This document shows, piece after piece, positions 18,678 through 27,598 of a DNA stretch of 64,000 nucleotides. The DNA comes from Lacrimispora xylanisolvens (lineage in GTDB: Bacteria; Bacillota; Clostridia; Lachnospirales; Lachnospiraceae). How positions within the stretch are numbered: the stretch's first letter is position 1; the number at the start of each line of letters is the position of its first letter. The notes under the pieces were generated by a model, which was not told the origin of the DNA, did not search any database, and worked only from the letters and a program-made list of their open reading frames with translations. The translations under genes were made by a program, and so were the position numbers. The stretch is from contig NZ_PTJA01000017.1 in the NCBI RefSeq assembly GCF_002934545.1, forward strand, positions 1 to 64,000, written 5' to 3'.

Positions 18678-19133
18678 TTACCGTTCCATTACAAAGTGTG
18701 CCAGCTGGACGTTCCCATCCATCTGAGTCCCATCAATTTTAAATGGAAATTTTTTTGTATAAAAATTAACGTTTTCTTCTTTATCCGCTGGTGTGATTAA
18801 AGTAATCTTTTTCCAGTCCGAATAATGATCTAGCATAAATTCAAGTGCCCGCGAGCCGATTCCCTTCCCCTGATATTGTGGAATCACACAAAGGCAGCCA
18901 AGATAATATTCACCGTTTCCCAAAACTTCTAAAGCAATGACACCAACAGCCTGATCATCACAGTAAATAATCTCTTTCGGGTACTTTTCCAGGGAATTCT
19001 CCATACTTTCTCTGGATCTTCCATAAGCGGGGCATTCCCCATATCTGACATAATCGTCGTAGAATGCTTCATTATAAATCTGAACTAATAAATCAGCATC
19101 TTCCTTTTCTGCTTTCCTATACGATAAATTCAT
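18678..19133 (-). CDS. GNAT family N-acetyltransferase
   Basis: 151-residue GNAT enzyme. The acetyl-CoA-binding motif is CVIPQYQGKGIGSRALEFMLDH (about residues 81-102) and VNFYTKKFPFKIDG follows. Substrate unknown. Start ATG follows a GGAGG-like site (AAAAGGAGGCATAACCT). Part of a minus-strand group with the AAA ATPase. Confidence 0.88.
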   Translation of the reverse strand: MNLSYRKAEKEDADLLVQIYNEAFYDDYVRYGECPAYGRSRESMENSLEKYPKEIIYCDDQAVGVIALEVLGNGEYYLGCLCVIPQYQGKGIGSRALEFMLDHYSDWKKITLITPADKEENVNFYTKKFPFKIDGTQMDGNVQLAHFVMER

Positions 19134-19148
19134 AGGTTATGCCTCCTT

Positions 19149-20006
19149 TTACAAAAACTCTTTTTCATACTTTTTAAAAAATTGATAGTAAGCCTGTACA
19201 TTAGACAGTTCCGTCCATTTTTTAATATCAACCGGATTCTCATCCATATCGTAAATCTTCGCCCCTCTCATAGAGAGAAGAAATGGAGAATGAGTCGCGA
19301 TAATAAACTGGCAGTGGAAAAAACGCGCTGAATCTTCTAAGAATTTCAACAGTTCCTGCTGCCGTTCTGGTGATAAACTATTTTCCGGCTCGTCCAGTAA
19401 ATACAGCCCATCTTCCTTAATCTTTTCACAAAAATACAGATAAGCACTTTCTCCATTGGAATGCTCCCTTACATTCCCCATCAGGTTCTTTCTGACATAA
19501 CGGGACTGGGTATTACTCCGGGACATATTAACCTTCTTAAGCTTTTCATAATCATCCAAAGATTTCATCTGGAAACTGGAATACTTTGAGTCCAGATATT
19601 CATCAAACAGCTTTTCCCGTTTTTGATGTATCCCCTCATTTAGAGACCTTATATTAAGCATAAAGTCAAAAACATCATCACTGGTAATAATCCGGCTGTC
19701 TCTTGTGATTGGTTCTTCCACTTCATAAGAGCAAAGATCCGTATAGTCCTTAAAAAAATTCGACCGGTTGTAAAGGGCTTCCCGGGTAAGGCAAAGCTTT
19801 TCTGCAATCACATTTAAAGCTGTTGTCTTACCCGACCCATTGCCACCATATAAAATCGTAACCGGCTCAAAATCCAGCCTGGTCAGCTGATTTTTTGACA
19901 GAATCTGAAATGGATAAAAGGTATCATAACAAGTTCGTTTCAATCCCATAGTGAAGCTGTATTCTCTTTCTATACTGGGAAATGAAAATTGTGACAGATA
20001 AATCAT
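19149..20006 (-). CDS. AAA ATPase (RecF/OLD-like ABC-type ATP-binding protein)
   Basis: 285 residues: Walker A GGNGSGKTT (about 56-64), signature-like SNGESAYLYF, Walker B GLYLLDEPENSLS and His switch FIIATHSPFLLSM. This single-domain set is typical of the AAA_21/OLD-like ATP-binding proteins that occur alone or in defence and DNA-repair systems. No partner nuclease gene is next to it. ATG at 20006 is chosen for the G-rich site AGGGGGGAG seven bases upstream; a longer frame reaches 20039. Confidence 0.83.
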   Translation of the reverse strand: MIYLSQFSFPSIEREYSFTMGLKRTCYDTFYPFQILSKNQLTRLDFEPVTILYGGNGSGKTTALNVIAEKLCLTREALYNRSNFFKDYTDLCSYEVEEPITRDSRIITSDDVFDFMLNIRSLNEGIHQKREKLFDEYLDSKYSSFQMKSLDDYEKLKKVNMSRSNTQSRYVRKNLMGNVREHSNGESAYLYFCEKIKEDGLYLLDEPENSLSPERQQELLKFLEDSARFFHCQFIIATHSPFLLSMRGAKIYDMDENPVDIKKWTELSNVQAYYQFFKKYEKEFL

Positions 20007-20051
20007 TTGTAAACTCCCCCCTATGTTAGCTTTATCCACTATTGTACTATT

Positions 20052-21041
20052 TTACAGGTTAGATATCCACTCTTTTCTCAGATAAGATTCATAACCAATG
20101 ACCCGTTCATCAATTCTGCGATGATAGCTGTAAGTGTAATTTTTAAAATGTTTCCCCCAGAAGCGGAGTGCGTTTGGATTTAATGTCTCGCAATCCACCC
20201 CCAGGTAACGGATCCCTTCCTTTTTGCACACATTGCAGACATAAGACAGCAGATCATCTGCCACATGGGTTCCCCGATATTCTTTTTTTACAAATGCACC
20301 GCAAATATTTTTCATGGATTCCGTTTCGCTGATAAATGTTTCTCCTTCATCTTGTATTGACATATATCCGATTACCGCTTCCTCTTTCAGGGCTGCAAAT
20401 ATACGGGATTGTTCTTCTGGAAAATGCATCTGATATTTCCGGATATCTGTTGGAAAAAAAATGGGAGAATCAGACATATGCTTTACTAATCCATATCTTA
20501 AATCAAGAATGCGTCTCTTATCCTCTCCAAACAGCTCTGTAAAAGTAAAATCATTCTGAAAAATATCCCTTATCTCAAATTCCTCCAAATCCATAACAGC
20601 ATCGCTGCACCGGATACCAAAACCATTTAAAACCAGAGACCGGTCTACAAATGGATCATCCGCATACCTGCTCAGGGCAACACTGGTAACTTCCGCCTCT
20701 TTTAATAATAGCTCCATTGCCGCTTCCATCAGCATCGAGCAAAGCCTGCCCCTGTCATGACCGGAAAAGGCATTTCCGCCCAGTGGAGAATAGGCTCCCC
20801 TGCATGTTCCAAAGTACCCATCTATGGGTCCTGTAAATGCAAGGTACCCGGCCATTTCCCCTTCACACATAGCAACGACTCCGTAGTTTTTACGGAATAA
20901 ACCGGCGATCAGGCCCCGTAACTGTTCCGTTACGTCAATTACCGGCAATTGCTTTATCTGTCTGCACTGATTTTCATATTCTCCTATTGCTAACCTCAAT
21001 GCTTCTTCCACATGAACTTCTTCTGCTCTGATAATCTTCAT
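20052..21041 (-). CDS. GNAT family N-acetyltransferase (two-domain)
   Basis: 329-residue protein with two GNAT-like halves. The C-terminal half carries the clear motif GAFVKKEYRGTHVADDLLSYVCNVC and RFWGKHFKNYTYSYHRRI. The N-terminal half has GEMAGYLAFTGPIDGYFG and appears degenerate in its cofactor loop. Such proteins are common in Lachnospiraceae; substrate unknown. The start codon abuts the stop of the rsgA-like gene's neighbour frame with no gap. Confidence 0.8.
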   Translation of the reverse strand: MKIIRAEEVHVEEALRLAIGEYENQCRQIKQLPVIDVTEQLRGLIAGLFRKNYGVVAMCEGEMAGYLAFTGPIDGYFGTCRGAYSPLGGNAFSGHDRGRLCSMLMEAAMELLLKEAEVTSVALSRYADDPFVDRSLVLNGFGIRCSDAVMDLEEFEIRDIFQNDFTFTELFGEDKRRILDLRYGLVKHMSDSPIFFPTDIRKYQMHFPEEQSRIFAALKEEAVIGYMSIQDEGETFISETESMKNICGAFVKKEYRGTHVADDLLSYVCNVCKKEGIRYLGVDCETLNPNALRFWGKHFKNYTYSYHRRIDERVIGYESYLRKEWISNL

Positions 21042-22022
21042 TTACCATTCTCCCCTGCTTTTTTTATTCGATTTCTTTTTTATAACAGCTTGCTTCCGGC
21101 TTTCCTTAGCTGCCTGAAACTCAGATTCCTTTTGGATTTTCCAGTAATTTTTCCACCTTTTTTCTGTCAATGTCCCCTCTTTCAGTGCCTGGGCAACTGC
21201 ACATCCCGGTTCCCCGTTATGGGTGCAGTTACTAAATCTGCACTGTATTATTAAATCATTGATATCAGTAAAGCTGAAATCGATACCGTCATCCACAACC
21301 CACATTCCCAGTTCCCGCATCCCCGGTGTATCAATAATCCTGGCTCCATTATCCATTACAAACAGCTGGCGGTGAGTTGTAGTATGATGCCCTTTTGAAT
21401 CATCTTCTCTGATTTCTCCAGTTTCCATAAGCTCTTTTCCCAGCAGATAATTGGTGAAGGTGGATTTTCCCACCCCGGATGACCCCAGGAATACAGTGGT
21501 CTTTTCAGGCACCAGATAATTTTTTAACTGTTCCATGCCTTCCCCTGTCACAGCACTTACCACACAGACATCAACACCCAGCGCAATCTGATTTACCAGT
21601 TCCAGTTTTTCCTGGGTATCTTCTGCAATATCTGCTTTTGTAAGGACAATAACAGGCTGCCCCCCACTTTGCCACGAGACGGTCAGATAACGCTCCAGCC
21701 TTTTTAAATTAAAATCATAATTCAGAGACATTAAAATAAAAACATAATCAAAATTAGCAGCAACAATCTGCTCTCCCATTCCCACATCAGGATCTTTCCT
21801 TGAAAATGCAGTTTTTCGTTCCATTGTCTTAATAATCAGACAGTCTCCCAGAGGATTATACTCTAACTCTACATTGTCACCAACTGTTGGGAATTCTTCC
21901 TCGCAATGATCCGTATAATATATTCCCGCCTTTAACCTGGCATACAGATCTTCCCCGTTGGCTCTCACCTCATAACGTTCCCTGTGGACTGCCGTGATAA
22001 AACCATTCATTTTTTCTTTCAA
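21042..22022 (-). CDS. rsgA: Ribosome small-subunit-dependent GTPase A (RsgA/YjeQ type paralogue)
   Basis: Circularly permuted GTPase that binds the 30S subunit: an N-terminal OB-like domain, G4 VLTKADI, then G1 GSSGVGKST, G3 DTPGMRELG, and a C-terminal zinc knuckle CRFSNCTHNGEPGC. The SLNYDFNLKRLERYL stretch marks the longer paralogue branch rather than the short canonical RsgA. Start is uncertain: ATG at 22070 lies inside a terminator stem; TTG at 22022 has GGAAGAGAGG six bases upstream; ATG at 22010 is also possible. A leader with peptides and terminators precedes it. Confidence 0.88.
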   Translation of the reverse strand: MKEKMNGFITAVHRERYEVRANGEDLYARLKAGIYYTDHCEEEFPTVGDNVELEYNPLGDCLIIKTMERKTAFSRKDPDVGMGEQIVAANFDYVFILMSLNYDFNLKRLERYLTVSWQSGGQPVIVLTKADIAEDTQEKLELVNQIALGVDVCVVSAVTGEGMEQLKNYLVPEKTTVFLGSSGVGKSTFTNYLLGKELMETGEIREDDSKGHHTTTHRQLFVMDNGARIIDTPGMRELGMWVVDDGIDFSFTDINDLIIQCRFSNCTHNGEPGCAVAQALKEGTLTEKRWKNYWKIQKESEFQAAKESRKQAVIKKKSNKKSRGEW

Positions 22023-22075
22023 AAACAACCTCTCTTCCTGATTTCCGTCAGCAAACAAATTGCCAACCATTAAAA

Positions 22076-22107
22076 AAGGGCATAAAAATGCCGCGGTAAT
22101 AGCCCTT
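22076..22107 (-). terminator. Second terminator-like hairpin in the rsgA leader
   Basis: On the minus strand AAGGGC pairs with GCCCTT, or alternatively GGCAT with ATGCC in a tighter hairpin, followed by TTTTTT at 22072-22077. It lies just upstream of the coding region. Confidence 0.65.
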
Positions 22108-22146
22108 ATGAGCTGTCACTGCGGTTGGCTTTCCAAAAAAAGGCAC

Positions 22147-22173
22147 AAAAAAAACACATCTTATCGTGTGTTT
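22147..22173 (-). terminator. First terminator-like hairpin in the rsgA leader
   Basis: AAACACA pairs with TGTGTTT around an eight-base loop on the minus strand and runs into a T8 tract. About 115 bases downstream of the first leader-peptide stop-start region. Confidence 0.65.
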
Positions 22174-22249
22174 AACAGAGTTAAGCGATATATAAGAGTC
22201 TAAAAGCGGCATACAAAACATGTCTGTTATCCATATGCCCAATATTCAG

Positions 22250-22291
22250 TTATTCGTTCATTACCTCTTTCACAAATAATGCATTTGACAT
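22250..22291 (-). CDS. Putative 13-residue leader peptide upstream of rsgA
   Basis: ATG at 22291 follows AAGGAGAATGTGAT and opens the frame MSNALFVKEVMNE ending TAA. A second open frame (MFCMPLLDSYI..., from 22221) then runs through both terminator hairpins. This set-up is like the attenuators of antibiotic-responsive ribosomal protection genes. Translation is not proven. Confidence 0.45.
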   Translation of the reverse strand: MSNALFVKEVMNE

Positions 22292-22354
22292 ATCACATTC
22301 TCCTTTCAAGACCTCTTATGGGTTATTTTGGTAATAATACTTCCAATTACACTT

Positions 22355-22383
22355 AAGATAACACATATTATCCCCATCGTCAA
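22355..22383 (-). promoter_or_regulatory. Promoter of the rsgA leader
   Basis: TTGACG (22378-22383), 17-base spacer, TATCTT (22355-22360) on the minus strand; start expected near 22348. Confidence 0.55.
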
Positions 22384-22427
22384 TCATTACTTTTATATCT
22401 CCCACCAGAAACTGGCGGGAGATCACA

Positions 22428-23639
22428 TTATTTATTAATTTTTATAAATCTTTTTTTGCCGATCCTCATGACATCGCCATTAATCAGAACACTGTTTATT
22501 TCGTCCTCATCCATTTTTTCACCATTGATCTGGATTCCGCCCTGTCTTATTAGGCGGATAAACTCACTTCTGCTTTTTATATATCCCAGTTCAATTAGTC
22601 CGGGTATGCTGTCATTTACCGTATCTTTCTCCAGATCCAGAAGCAATACTGGAATATCATTGGGAATTGCTTTTTTGCTAAACGCCATTTCATAGTAAGT
22701 GATTGCGTTTTGCACTTCTTCTGCATTGTGATATAAACCTGTAATAATTTTTGCTAATTGATACTTAATATCCCGGGGATTGACTCCCCTTATTAACTCA
22801 GCTTTCACTCTGTCGATTTCGTCAGGATGTTCATCGGTTGTCAGCTCGTAATACTTAATGATAAGATCATCCGGCACTTCCATCACCTTTTTAAACATCA
22901 CTTCTGCCGGCTCACTCACTCCGATATAATTTCCCAGGCTTTTGCTCATTTTCTCTATGCCATCAAGTCCTTCAAGAATTGGCATAAATAATGCGATTTG
23001 CTGGTCAGTTCCCATAGACTTTTGAAGCGTTCGCCCCATCAAAATGTTAAAGGTCTGATCTGTCCCCCCTAATTCAATATCTGCTTTTATTTCTACAGAA
23101 TCGTAAGCCTGCATCAGCGGGTAAAAAAATTCATGGATTCCAATGGGAACACCACTCTTATAACGGTTCTGAAAATCATCCCGTTCCAGCATCCTGGCAA
23201 CCGTAGACGTTGCAGCCAGTTTTATCACATCTTCAAAATTCAGCTTTGAAAGCCATTCACTGTTGAATCTTACCATTGTTTTTTCTCTGTCCAGTATTTT
23301 AAATATCTGTTCACAGTAAGTCATTGCATTTTCCTTTACCTTTTCGTCGGTCAATGCCACTCTTCCTTTTGATTTCCCAGTGGGGTCCCCGATCCTGCCT
23401 GTAAAGTCTCCGATTATAATAACTGCCTGATGTCCAAGCTCCTGCATCTGTCTGATCTTTCTTAAAACCACAGCATGCCCCAGATGAATATCGGGTGCAG
23501 AAGGGTCAAGTCCTAATTTAATGATCAGCGGCTTTTCCTGTTTATAAGATTGTTCCAGTCTGGCAAGAAGCTCCTCCTCATTTACACACTGGTGAACTCC
23601 TTTGCAGATAATACGCATTTGCTCTTTTGGTGTTAACAT
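22428..23639 (-). CDS. tyrS: Tyrosine--tRNA ligase
   Basis: 403-residue class I synthetase of the TyrRS type 2 (TyrZ-like) branch. HIGH reads HLGH (51-54), KMSKS is intact in GIEKMSKSLGN (about 235), and an S4 RNA-binding domain ends the protein (SRSEFIRLIRQGGIQINGEKM). It attaches tyrosine to tRNA-Tyr. A T-box leader precedes it. A 7-bp hairpin at 22397-22423 follows the stop but has no good T-tract. Confidence 0.95.
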   Translation of the reverse strand: MLTPKEQMRIICKGVHQCVNEEELLARLEQSYKQEKPLIIKLGLDPSAPDIHLGHAVVLRKIRQMQELGHQAVIIIGDFTGRIGDPTGKSKGRVALTDEKVKENAMTYCEQIFKILDREKTMVRFNSEWLSKLNFEDVIKLAATSTVARMLERDDFQNRYKSGVPIGIHEFFYPLMQAYDSVEIKADIELGGTDQTFNILMGRTLQKSMGTDQQIALFMPILEGLDGIEKMSKSLGNYIGVSEPAEVMFKKVMEVPDDLIIKYYELTTDEHPDEIDRVKAELIRGVNPRDIKYQLAKIITGLYHNAEEVQNAITYYEMAFSKKAIPNDIPVLLLDLEKDTVNDSIPGLIELGYIKSRSEFIRLIRQGGIQINGEKMDEDEINSVLINGDVMRIGKKRFIKINK

Positions 23640-23714
23640 AACTCAAATTCTCCTTATAATATTATTTTTAATATTTGCATGCCTGATAAGAAATCCAGAA
23701 AAAAGAGCTGAGTT

Positions 23715-24000
23715 AAATCAAATAAAAAAACTCCCGTCCTTCTGTTTCCAAAAGGACGAGAGTGACTCTCGTGTTACCACCTTAAGTTTATAGACAACTC
23801 ACATTGTCTACCTCATCGGGTACGGCCGTGGCGATACCCTTGCACCTGATTACGGTGTGCTCTCCGTCGCAGCCTACTTCTTAAATCGGTTCGGTGCGCA
23901 GCTCCAAGATGTATTCACACTTTCTATCCATGAGCCTCTCATCAACCGGCATCTTTCTGTTTGGAATTGAAAATGCTACTCTTTCTTTTCATAGCCTTTT
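23715..24000 (-). promoter_or_regulatory. T-box riboswitch of tyrS
   Basis: On the minus strand the T-box sequence GGTGGTAACACG (23770-23781) is followed by the terminator stem CTCTCGTCCTT / AAGGACGGGAG (23731-23762) and TTTTTTT. Stem I contains AAAGAGTAGC, the AG bulge and CCGGTTGATG. The specifier is TAC (Tyr) in GTGTGAATACATC, at 23911-23913. A TATAAT -10 box lies at 24013-24018. Confidence 0.92.
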
Positions 24001-24079
24001 CTTATACTCAGAATTATAGTTAATTCTTTGTAATGCAAATATTTAATTGAACAAATATTATCATGCTTTTTTTGTTTCG

Positions 24080-25129
24080 TCAAGCCTCAGTTTGGCAACT
24101 GCATAACTGTTCCTGGGTCCATATCTGTATTATTTCTTCCCTGATATCATCATAATGCTTTCCTGTCAGTCCAAAATCCATCTCTTTGTAAGTCCATATG
24201 GAACAGCCAATCTGATACTTCTCAAATATGTCATGTACGTCACGGAACCATCGCAGTGTGTCCGGAACAGGTGCCTGGTCAATCACACCAAACTCCCCGC
24301 AGTACAGCTGAGTGCCAGCTTTTTGTGCAGCCAGAACTGCACCCTTCACCATTATCTCTAAAAACTCTTTTCCAATTGTCTCAGCCGTTGAGTTTAGGAC
24401 TGCTTCCCCCTGTTCTCCAAGTGCGGCAGACTGTGTGCGGTAATACTCCATGCTTTCGGGATAAAAGACATCCTTTTGTGGATCCATCTGTTTGACCCAA
24501 TGGGCCTTTTGGTGGGTAAACAAAAGAGGCTCATAAAAGTGAAAAGTAAAGATAATATTTTTATCTTCCGGTTTTTTCAGTAATTTTAATGTGCTTGCGC
24601 TGTTCCACTGTATTCCCCCATAAATAATGGGTACAAATGTATCAATTTTACGGATTGCCGTCACCGTTTTGTCGATCAGGTCATTCCAAAGCAACGCATT
24701 TTCCTTCTCTACAACCTCGTTGAGCAATTCAAAGGCTACGTTATCGTAGTTTTTAAATTCCGTTGCAATCCTGTGCCAAAGATCCACAAAACGTTCCTGT
24801 AAATAGGAATTATGAAACAAATCATTTTTCTCCCTGTTCCCTGCATCATTAAAATCATAGCCATACGCTTTGTGCAGATCAAGGATTACATCCAGCTTAT
24901 TTGTCCTGCAGCAGTCACAAATGCTATGAACCAGCCGGTAACCTTCCTCTTTGGGATTGCCTTCCTGATCTTCCAGAACTTCGTAATCAATGGGAAGGCG
25001 GATATGATCAAATCCCCATGCTGCAATCTGCTCAATATCCGCTTTTCCTATAAATGTACTGTAATGCTGCATATTGTGAGTGCACTGAGATAAATATCCC
25101 CCTAAATTTAACCCTCTTTTCAGTTTCAT
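24080..25129 (-). CDS. Glycoside hydrolase family 5 (cellulase-fold) protein
   Basis: 349-residue TIM-barrel glycosidase. The acid/base Glu is in FELLNEV (Glu138), the nucleophile in YCGEFG (Glu279), and HFYE (about 197-200) supplies the conserved His and Tyr. The N-terminus RGLNLGGYLSQ is typical of GH5. No signal peptide is seen, so it should act in the cytosol on short beta-glucosides or mannosides imported by others. Divergent from an AraC regulator, which may control it. Confidence 0.88.
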   Translation of the reverse strand: MKLKRGLNLGGYLSQCTHNMQHYSTFIGKADIEQIAAWGFDHIRLPIDYEVLEDQEGNPKEEGYRLVHSICDCCRTNKLDVILDLHKAYGYDFNDAGNREKNDLFHNSYLQERFVDLWHRIATEFKNYDNVAFELLNEVVEKENALLWNDLIDKTVTAIRKIDTFVPIIYGGIQWNSASTLKLLKKPEDKNIIFTFHFYEPLLFTHQKAHWVKQMDPQKDVFYPESMEYYRTQSAALGEQGEAVLNSTAETIGKEFLEIMVKGAVLAAQKAGTQLYCGEFGVIDQAPVPDTLRWFRDVHDIFEKYQIGCSIWTYKEMDFGLTGKHYDDIREEIIQIWTQEQLCSCQTEA

Positions 25130-25185
25130 ATCGCTTCACTACCTTTCCTTTCAGATAATTTTATACTATCTGATCTGACAGGCAA

Positions 25186-25197
25186 ATGATATCATTT
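25186..25197. promoter_or_regulatory. Palindromes in the GH5/AraC divergent region
   Basis: The 117-base gap holds the 12-bp palindrome AATGATATCATT and, nearer the GH5 gene, CAGATA...TATCTG around a TATAAA box. A TATAAT box faces the AraC gene near 25219. Candidate operator region. Confidence 0.4.
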
Positions 25198-25267
25198 TCT
25201 TTTCTTTTATGTTGTTTTCATGATATAATATCAAAAGAAAATAACGGTGCAATGGAGGGCTTTTCCC

Positions 25268-26020
25268 ATGAATATAAAAAAAGAACTGGCATTTCAGGAA
25301 TTTGTGAGAAGAGAAAATAATTTAATCCGCGCGCCTTATACACCCGAGCAGGAATTTTATTCTGTCATAAAATCAGGAAATACCACAAAAGTTCTGGAAC
25401 TTTGCCAGGAATCTCTTTTATCAAAGAATGGACTTGGCATTCTTTCGTTTAATCACCTGCAAAATATAAAATACCATTTTGTTATTACTGCTGCACTGGT
25501 GGCCAGATATTGTATGGAGGGGGGAATGGAACTGTCAACAGCCTTCAGTCTCAGCGATTTTTATATACAAAAAGCGGATAGCTGTACGAAGCCGGAAGAA
25601 GTTGCCGCGGTGCATCCCATTATGTGTCTGGACTATGCAAAACGCATGAAATTTATAAGGAAAAATAAAGCGACCTCAAGACATGTAGCGGCATGCATTG
25701 ACTATATCTGTGACAACCTCCATACCCGAATCACCATAGAAACACTTGCATCTGCCATCGGTTTAAACTCCTCCTATTTATCCCGCCTTTTCAAAAAAGA
25801 AGTAGGCATGACAGTGAGCCAGTATATCAGGGATAAAAAGATCGAGACTGCCAGTAATATGCTGATTTATTCTGACTACTCCCCTTCGCAGATCTCCTCT
25901 ATATTGGCGTTTCCCAATCAAAGCTATTTTACAGAGATATTTCATAAGAAGACTGGAATGACTCCTTTAAAATATCGAAATCTTAACTTTCGCAATACAG
26001 AGATTGGAAATAAAGACTAA
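25268..26020 (+). CDS. AraC-family transcriptional regulator
   Basis: 250 residues with a C-terminal AraC double helix-turn-helix (about 150-245): YICDNLHTRITIETLASAIGLNSSYLSRLFKKEVG and SSILAFPNQSYFTEIFHKKTGMTPLKYR. The N-terminal part has no cupin motif and its ligand is unknown. ATG at 25268 is chosen for GGAGGGC upstream; the longer frame starts at 25247. Probably regulates the divergent GH5 gene. Its end overlaps the convergent flavoprotein gene by 4 bases. Confidence 0.87.
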   Translation: MNIKKELAFQEFVRRENNLIRAPYTPEQEFYSVIKSGNTTKVLELCQESLLSKNGLGILSFNHLQNIKYHFVITAALVARYCMEGGMELSTAFSLSDFYIQKADSCTKPEEVAAVHPIMCLDYAKRMKFIRKNKATSRHVAACIDYICDNLHTRITIETLASAIGLNSSYLSRLFKKEVGMTVSQYIRDKKIETASNMLIYSDYSPSQISSILAFPNQSYFTEIFHKKTGMTPLKYRNLNFRNTEIGNKD

Positions 26021-26823
26021 GCGCCTGTAGATATCTTTTTTCCAAGGATATCAATAAGCCTTTTCATCACTTTTCCAAAGAAACGTTTTACTGGATTTAT
26101 ATCCACATCAAAAAAGTAAGGAGCATCAATCCAGCCCTTATTTCTCCAGTAAATACGATCTGCATCTGATGTATATATTTTACTTCGCAGGCAGTTAAAT
26201 AAAAATATATCATAGAATGTAGGTACTTTTTTATTGCTCTGCCCCATTTTTTCATATAGCTTTTTTGCCAGAATTTTTATTCTCTTCTGTCCTTTTGCAT
26301 AAATGCGCTTATTAAACTTAAAAACACTTTTGGGCTCTCTGTTCTCAAAATACATAGGCGAAATAATCTGTACATCCCCCACCAGATCCATTGCCCAACC
26401 GGATACTGTCATTTTTAAGTACTTATAAACCTGTTTGCTCCCTCCTCCATCTGTGGTAACTACAATCAGTACCGGTTTCCCACAAAACTCCGGTCTGTGA
26501 AATAAATAAGACAAACGATCAATAAACAGTTTCATCTGACCCGTAACCTGATAGGCATAGACTGGACTGGATAGAATAATTGCATCTGCATTTTTCATCT
26601 TCTCTTTTATTGACCTGATCTCATCATCCTTACAGGGACATAATAATTCACTTTTTTGAAAGCAGATGGCGCAGCCCCTGCATTCTGAAATACTGGACTG
26701 GCTCAATTGTAAATACTCGAACTCAATCCCAGAATCATATTTCTTTAATTCATTCCAAATCTCCATGCAGACCTGATAACTGTCTTTCCTCCTGGGACTT
26801 CCTGATATAACCAGAACATTCAT
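26017..26823 (-). CDS. Flavodoxin-family NAD(P)H-dependent oxidoreductase
   Basis: 268 residues: an N-terminal FMN-binding flavodoxin-like fold (ISGSPRRKDSYQ, phosphate loop; then CRGCAICFQKSELLCPCKDD, a cysteine-rich insert; SSPVYAYQVTGQMKLFIDRL) and a C-terminal extension of about 90 residues of unknown role. The CxxC/CPC cysteines are usual in iron-sulfur flavoproteins. ATG at 26823 has AAGGAGCGG upstream; a palindromic PadR-type operator overlaps its promoter region. Confidence 0.85.
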   Translation of the reverse strand: MNVLVISGSPRRKDSYQVCMEIWNELKKYDSGIEFEYLQLSQSSISECRGCAICFQKSELLCPCKDDEIRSIKEKMKNADAIILSSPVYAYQVTGQMKLFIDRLSYLFHRPEFCGKPVLIVVTTDGGGSKQVYKYLKMTVSGWAMDLVGDVQIISPMYFENREPKSVFKFNKRIYAKGQKRIKILAKKLYEKMGQSNKKVPTFYDIFLFNCLRSKIYTSDADRIYWRNKGWIDAPYFFDVDINPVKRFFGKVMKRLIDILGKKISTGA

Positions 26824-26837
26824 TTTCCGCTCCTTAC

Positions 26838-26853
26838 TATCCAACGTTGGATA
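26838..26853. promoter_or_regulatory. Palindromic operator upstream of the flavoprotein gene
   Basis: A perfect 16-bp palindrome TATCCAACGTTGGATA, 15 bases before the start codon. It matches the palindrome in the padR promoter (27540-27559), so it is the likely binding site of the adjacent PadR protein. Confidence 0.7.
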
Positions 26854-26917
26854 TATAGATATTTTTTTTGCACCAAAACCATAGTTTCGTTTTGGTGCAT
26901 GATTCACAATTTAACAT

Positions 26918-27505
26918 TCATAATTCATAATTCATAAAGTTTGTTTCTTTAATCAGCGCTGCAATCTCATCTGTTTCCTGAATGATTTTGTCCAGATTGT
27001 CTAACATCAGTCTATGCCAGTTTATCTGGCTTTCTATGGTTGTAATCATATAATCCAAAGTAATTACTTCCATGGAACAGGGGTCTTGCTCCTTCTCTTT
27101 TCTCCAGTCATTAATCCGGTTTTTCTGTACTTTTAAATCACCCATATGGTTTTCCACGCATTGAATGATCTCTTCTTTCTGAAGACTGGCAATTATGGGA
27201 TATAAAAGAAATTTTTCCGATGCTGCTCCCTGCAAAGGCCTGCCCATCTCCTTATATGCCAATATCTTAAGTACATCTCTGCCCTTTTGTGTTATTTCAT
27301 AAATCTGCTTTTTCTTTTCTCCTTCTTCTGGTTTATCAATCATTCTGATATATCCGTCTTTTTCTAATTTCCTAATTGCATAATAGATAGAACCGGATTT
27401 TATGTTATTCCATTCCGACATGCGATTGAGACTGATAAACCTTTGAATTTCATATCCATGAGTCGGCTTAATACTAAAAAAGAAAAGAATAAATAATTGT
27501 ACCAT
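26918..27505 (-). CDS. PadR-family transcriptional regulator
   Basis: 195 residues with the PadR winged helix at the N-terminus (IKPTHGYEIQRFI, NIKSGSIYYAIRKLEKDGYI) and the long C-terminal Vir-like helical dimerisation region. PadR proteins repress nearby detoxification genes, here probably the flavoprotein gene and itself. ATG at 27505 is preferred to GTG at 27514 by spacing from GATGAGG. Confidence 0.9.
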   Translation of the reverse strand: MVQLFILFFFSIKPTHGYEIQRFISLNRMSEWNNIKSGSIYYAIRKLEKDGYIRMIDKPEEGEKKKQIYEITQKGRDVLKILAYKEMGRPLQGAASEKFLLYPIIASLQKEEIIQCVENHMGDLKVQKNRINDWRKEKEQDPCSMEVITLDYMITTIESQINWHRLMLDNLDKIIQETDEIAALIKETNFMNYEL

Positions 27506-27535
27506 GAAAAGCACCTCATCTGTAATGATAAAGTC

Positions 27536-27564
27536 ATTATATATCCAACATTGGATATAATCAA
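27536..27564 (-). promoter_or_regulatory. padR promoter with operator between the -35 and -10 boxes
   Basis: TTGATT (27559-27564), 17-base spacer, TATAAT (27536-27541). The spacer is filled by the palindrome TATATCCAA-N2-TTGGATATA (27540-27559), so bound PadR would block RNA polymerase: autoregulation is expected. Confidence 0.75.
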
Positions 27565-27598
27565 GTTTTTTATCAATATATTTTGGGTGGTGAGATAC

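Noticed and set aside
22397-22423. Hairpin after tyrS as its terminator
   Set aside because: Good 7-bp stem but no T-tract on the minus strand, so not listed as a terminator.
26913-26935. Tandem AATTCATA repeats at the padR stop
   Set aside because: Only three short AT-rich units; likely chance.
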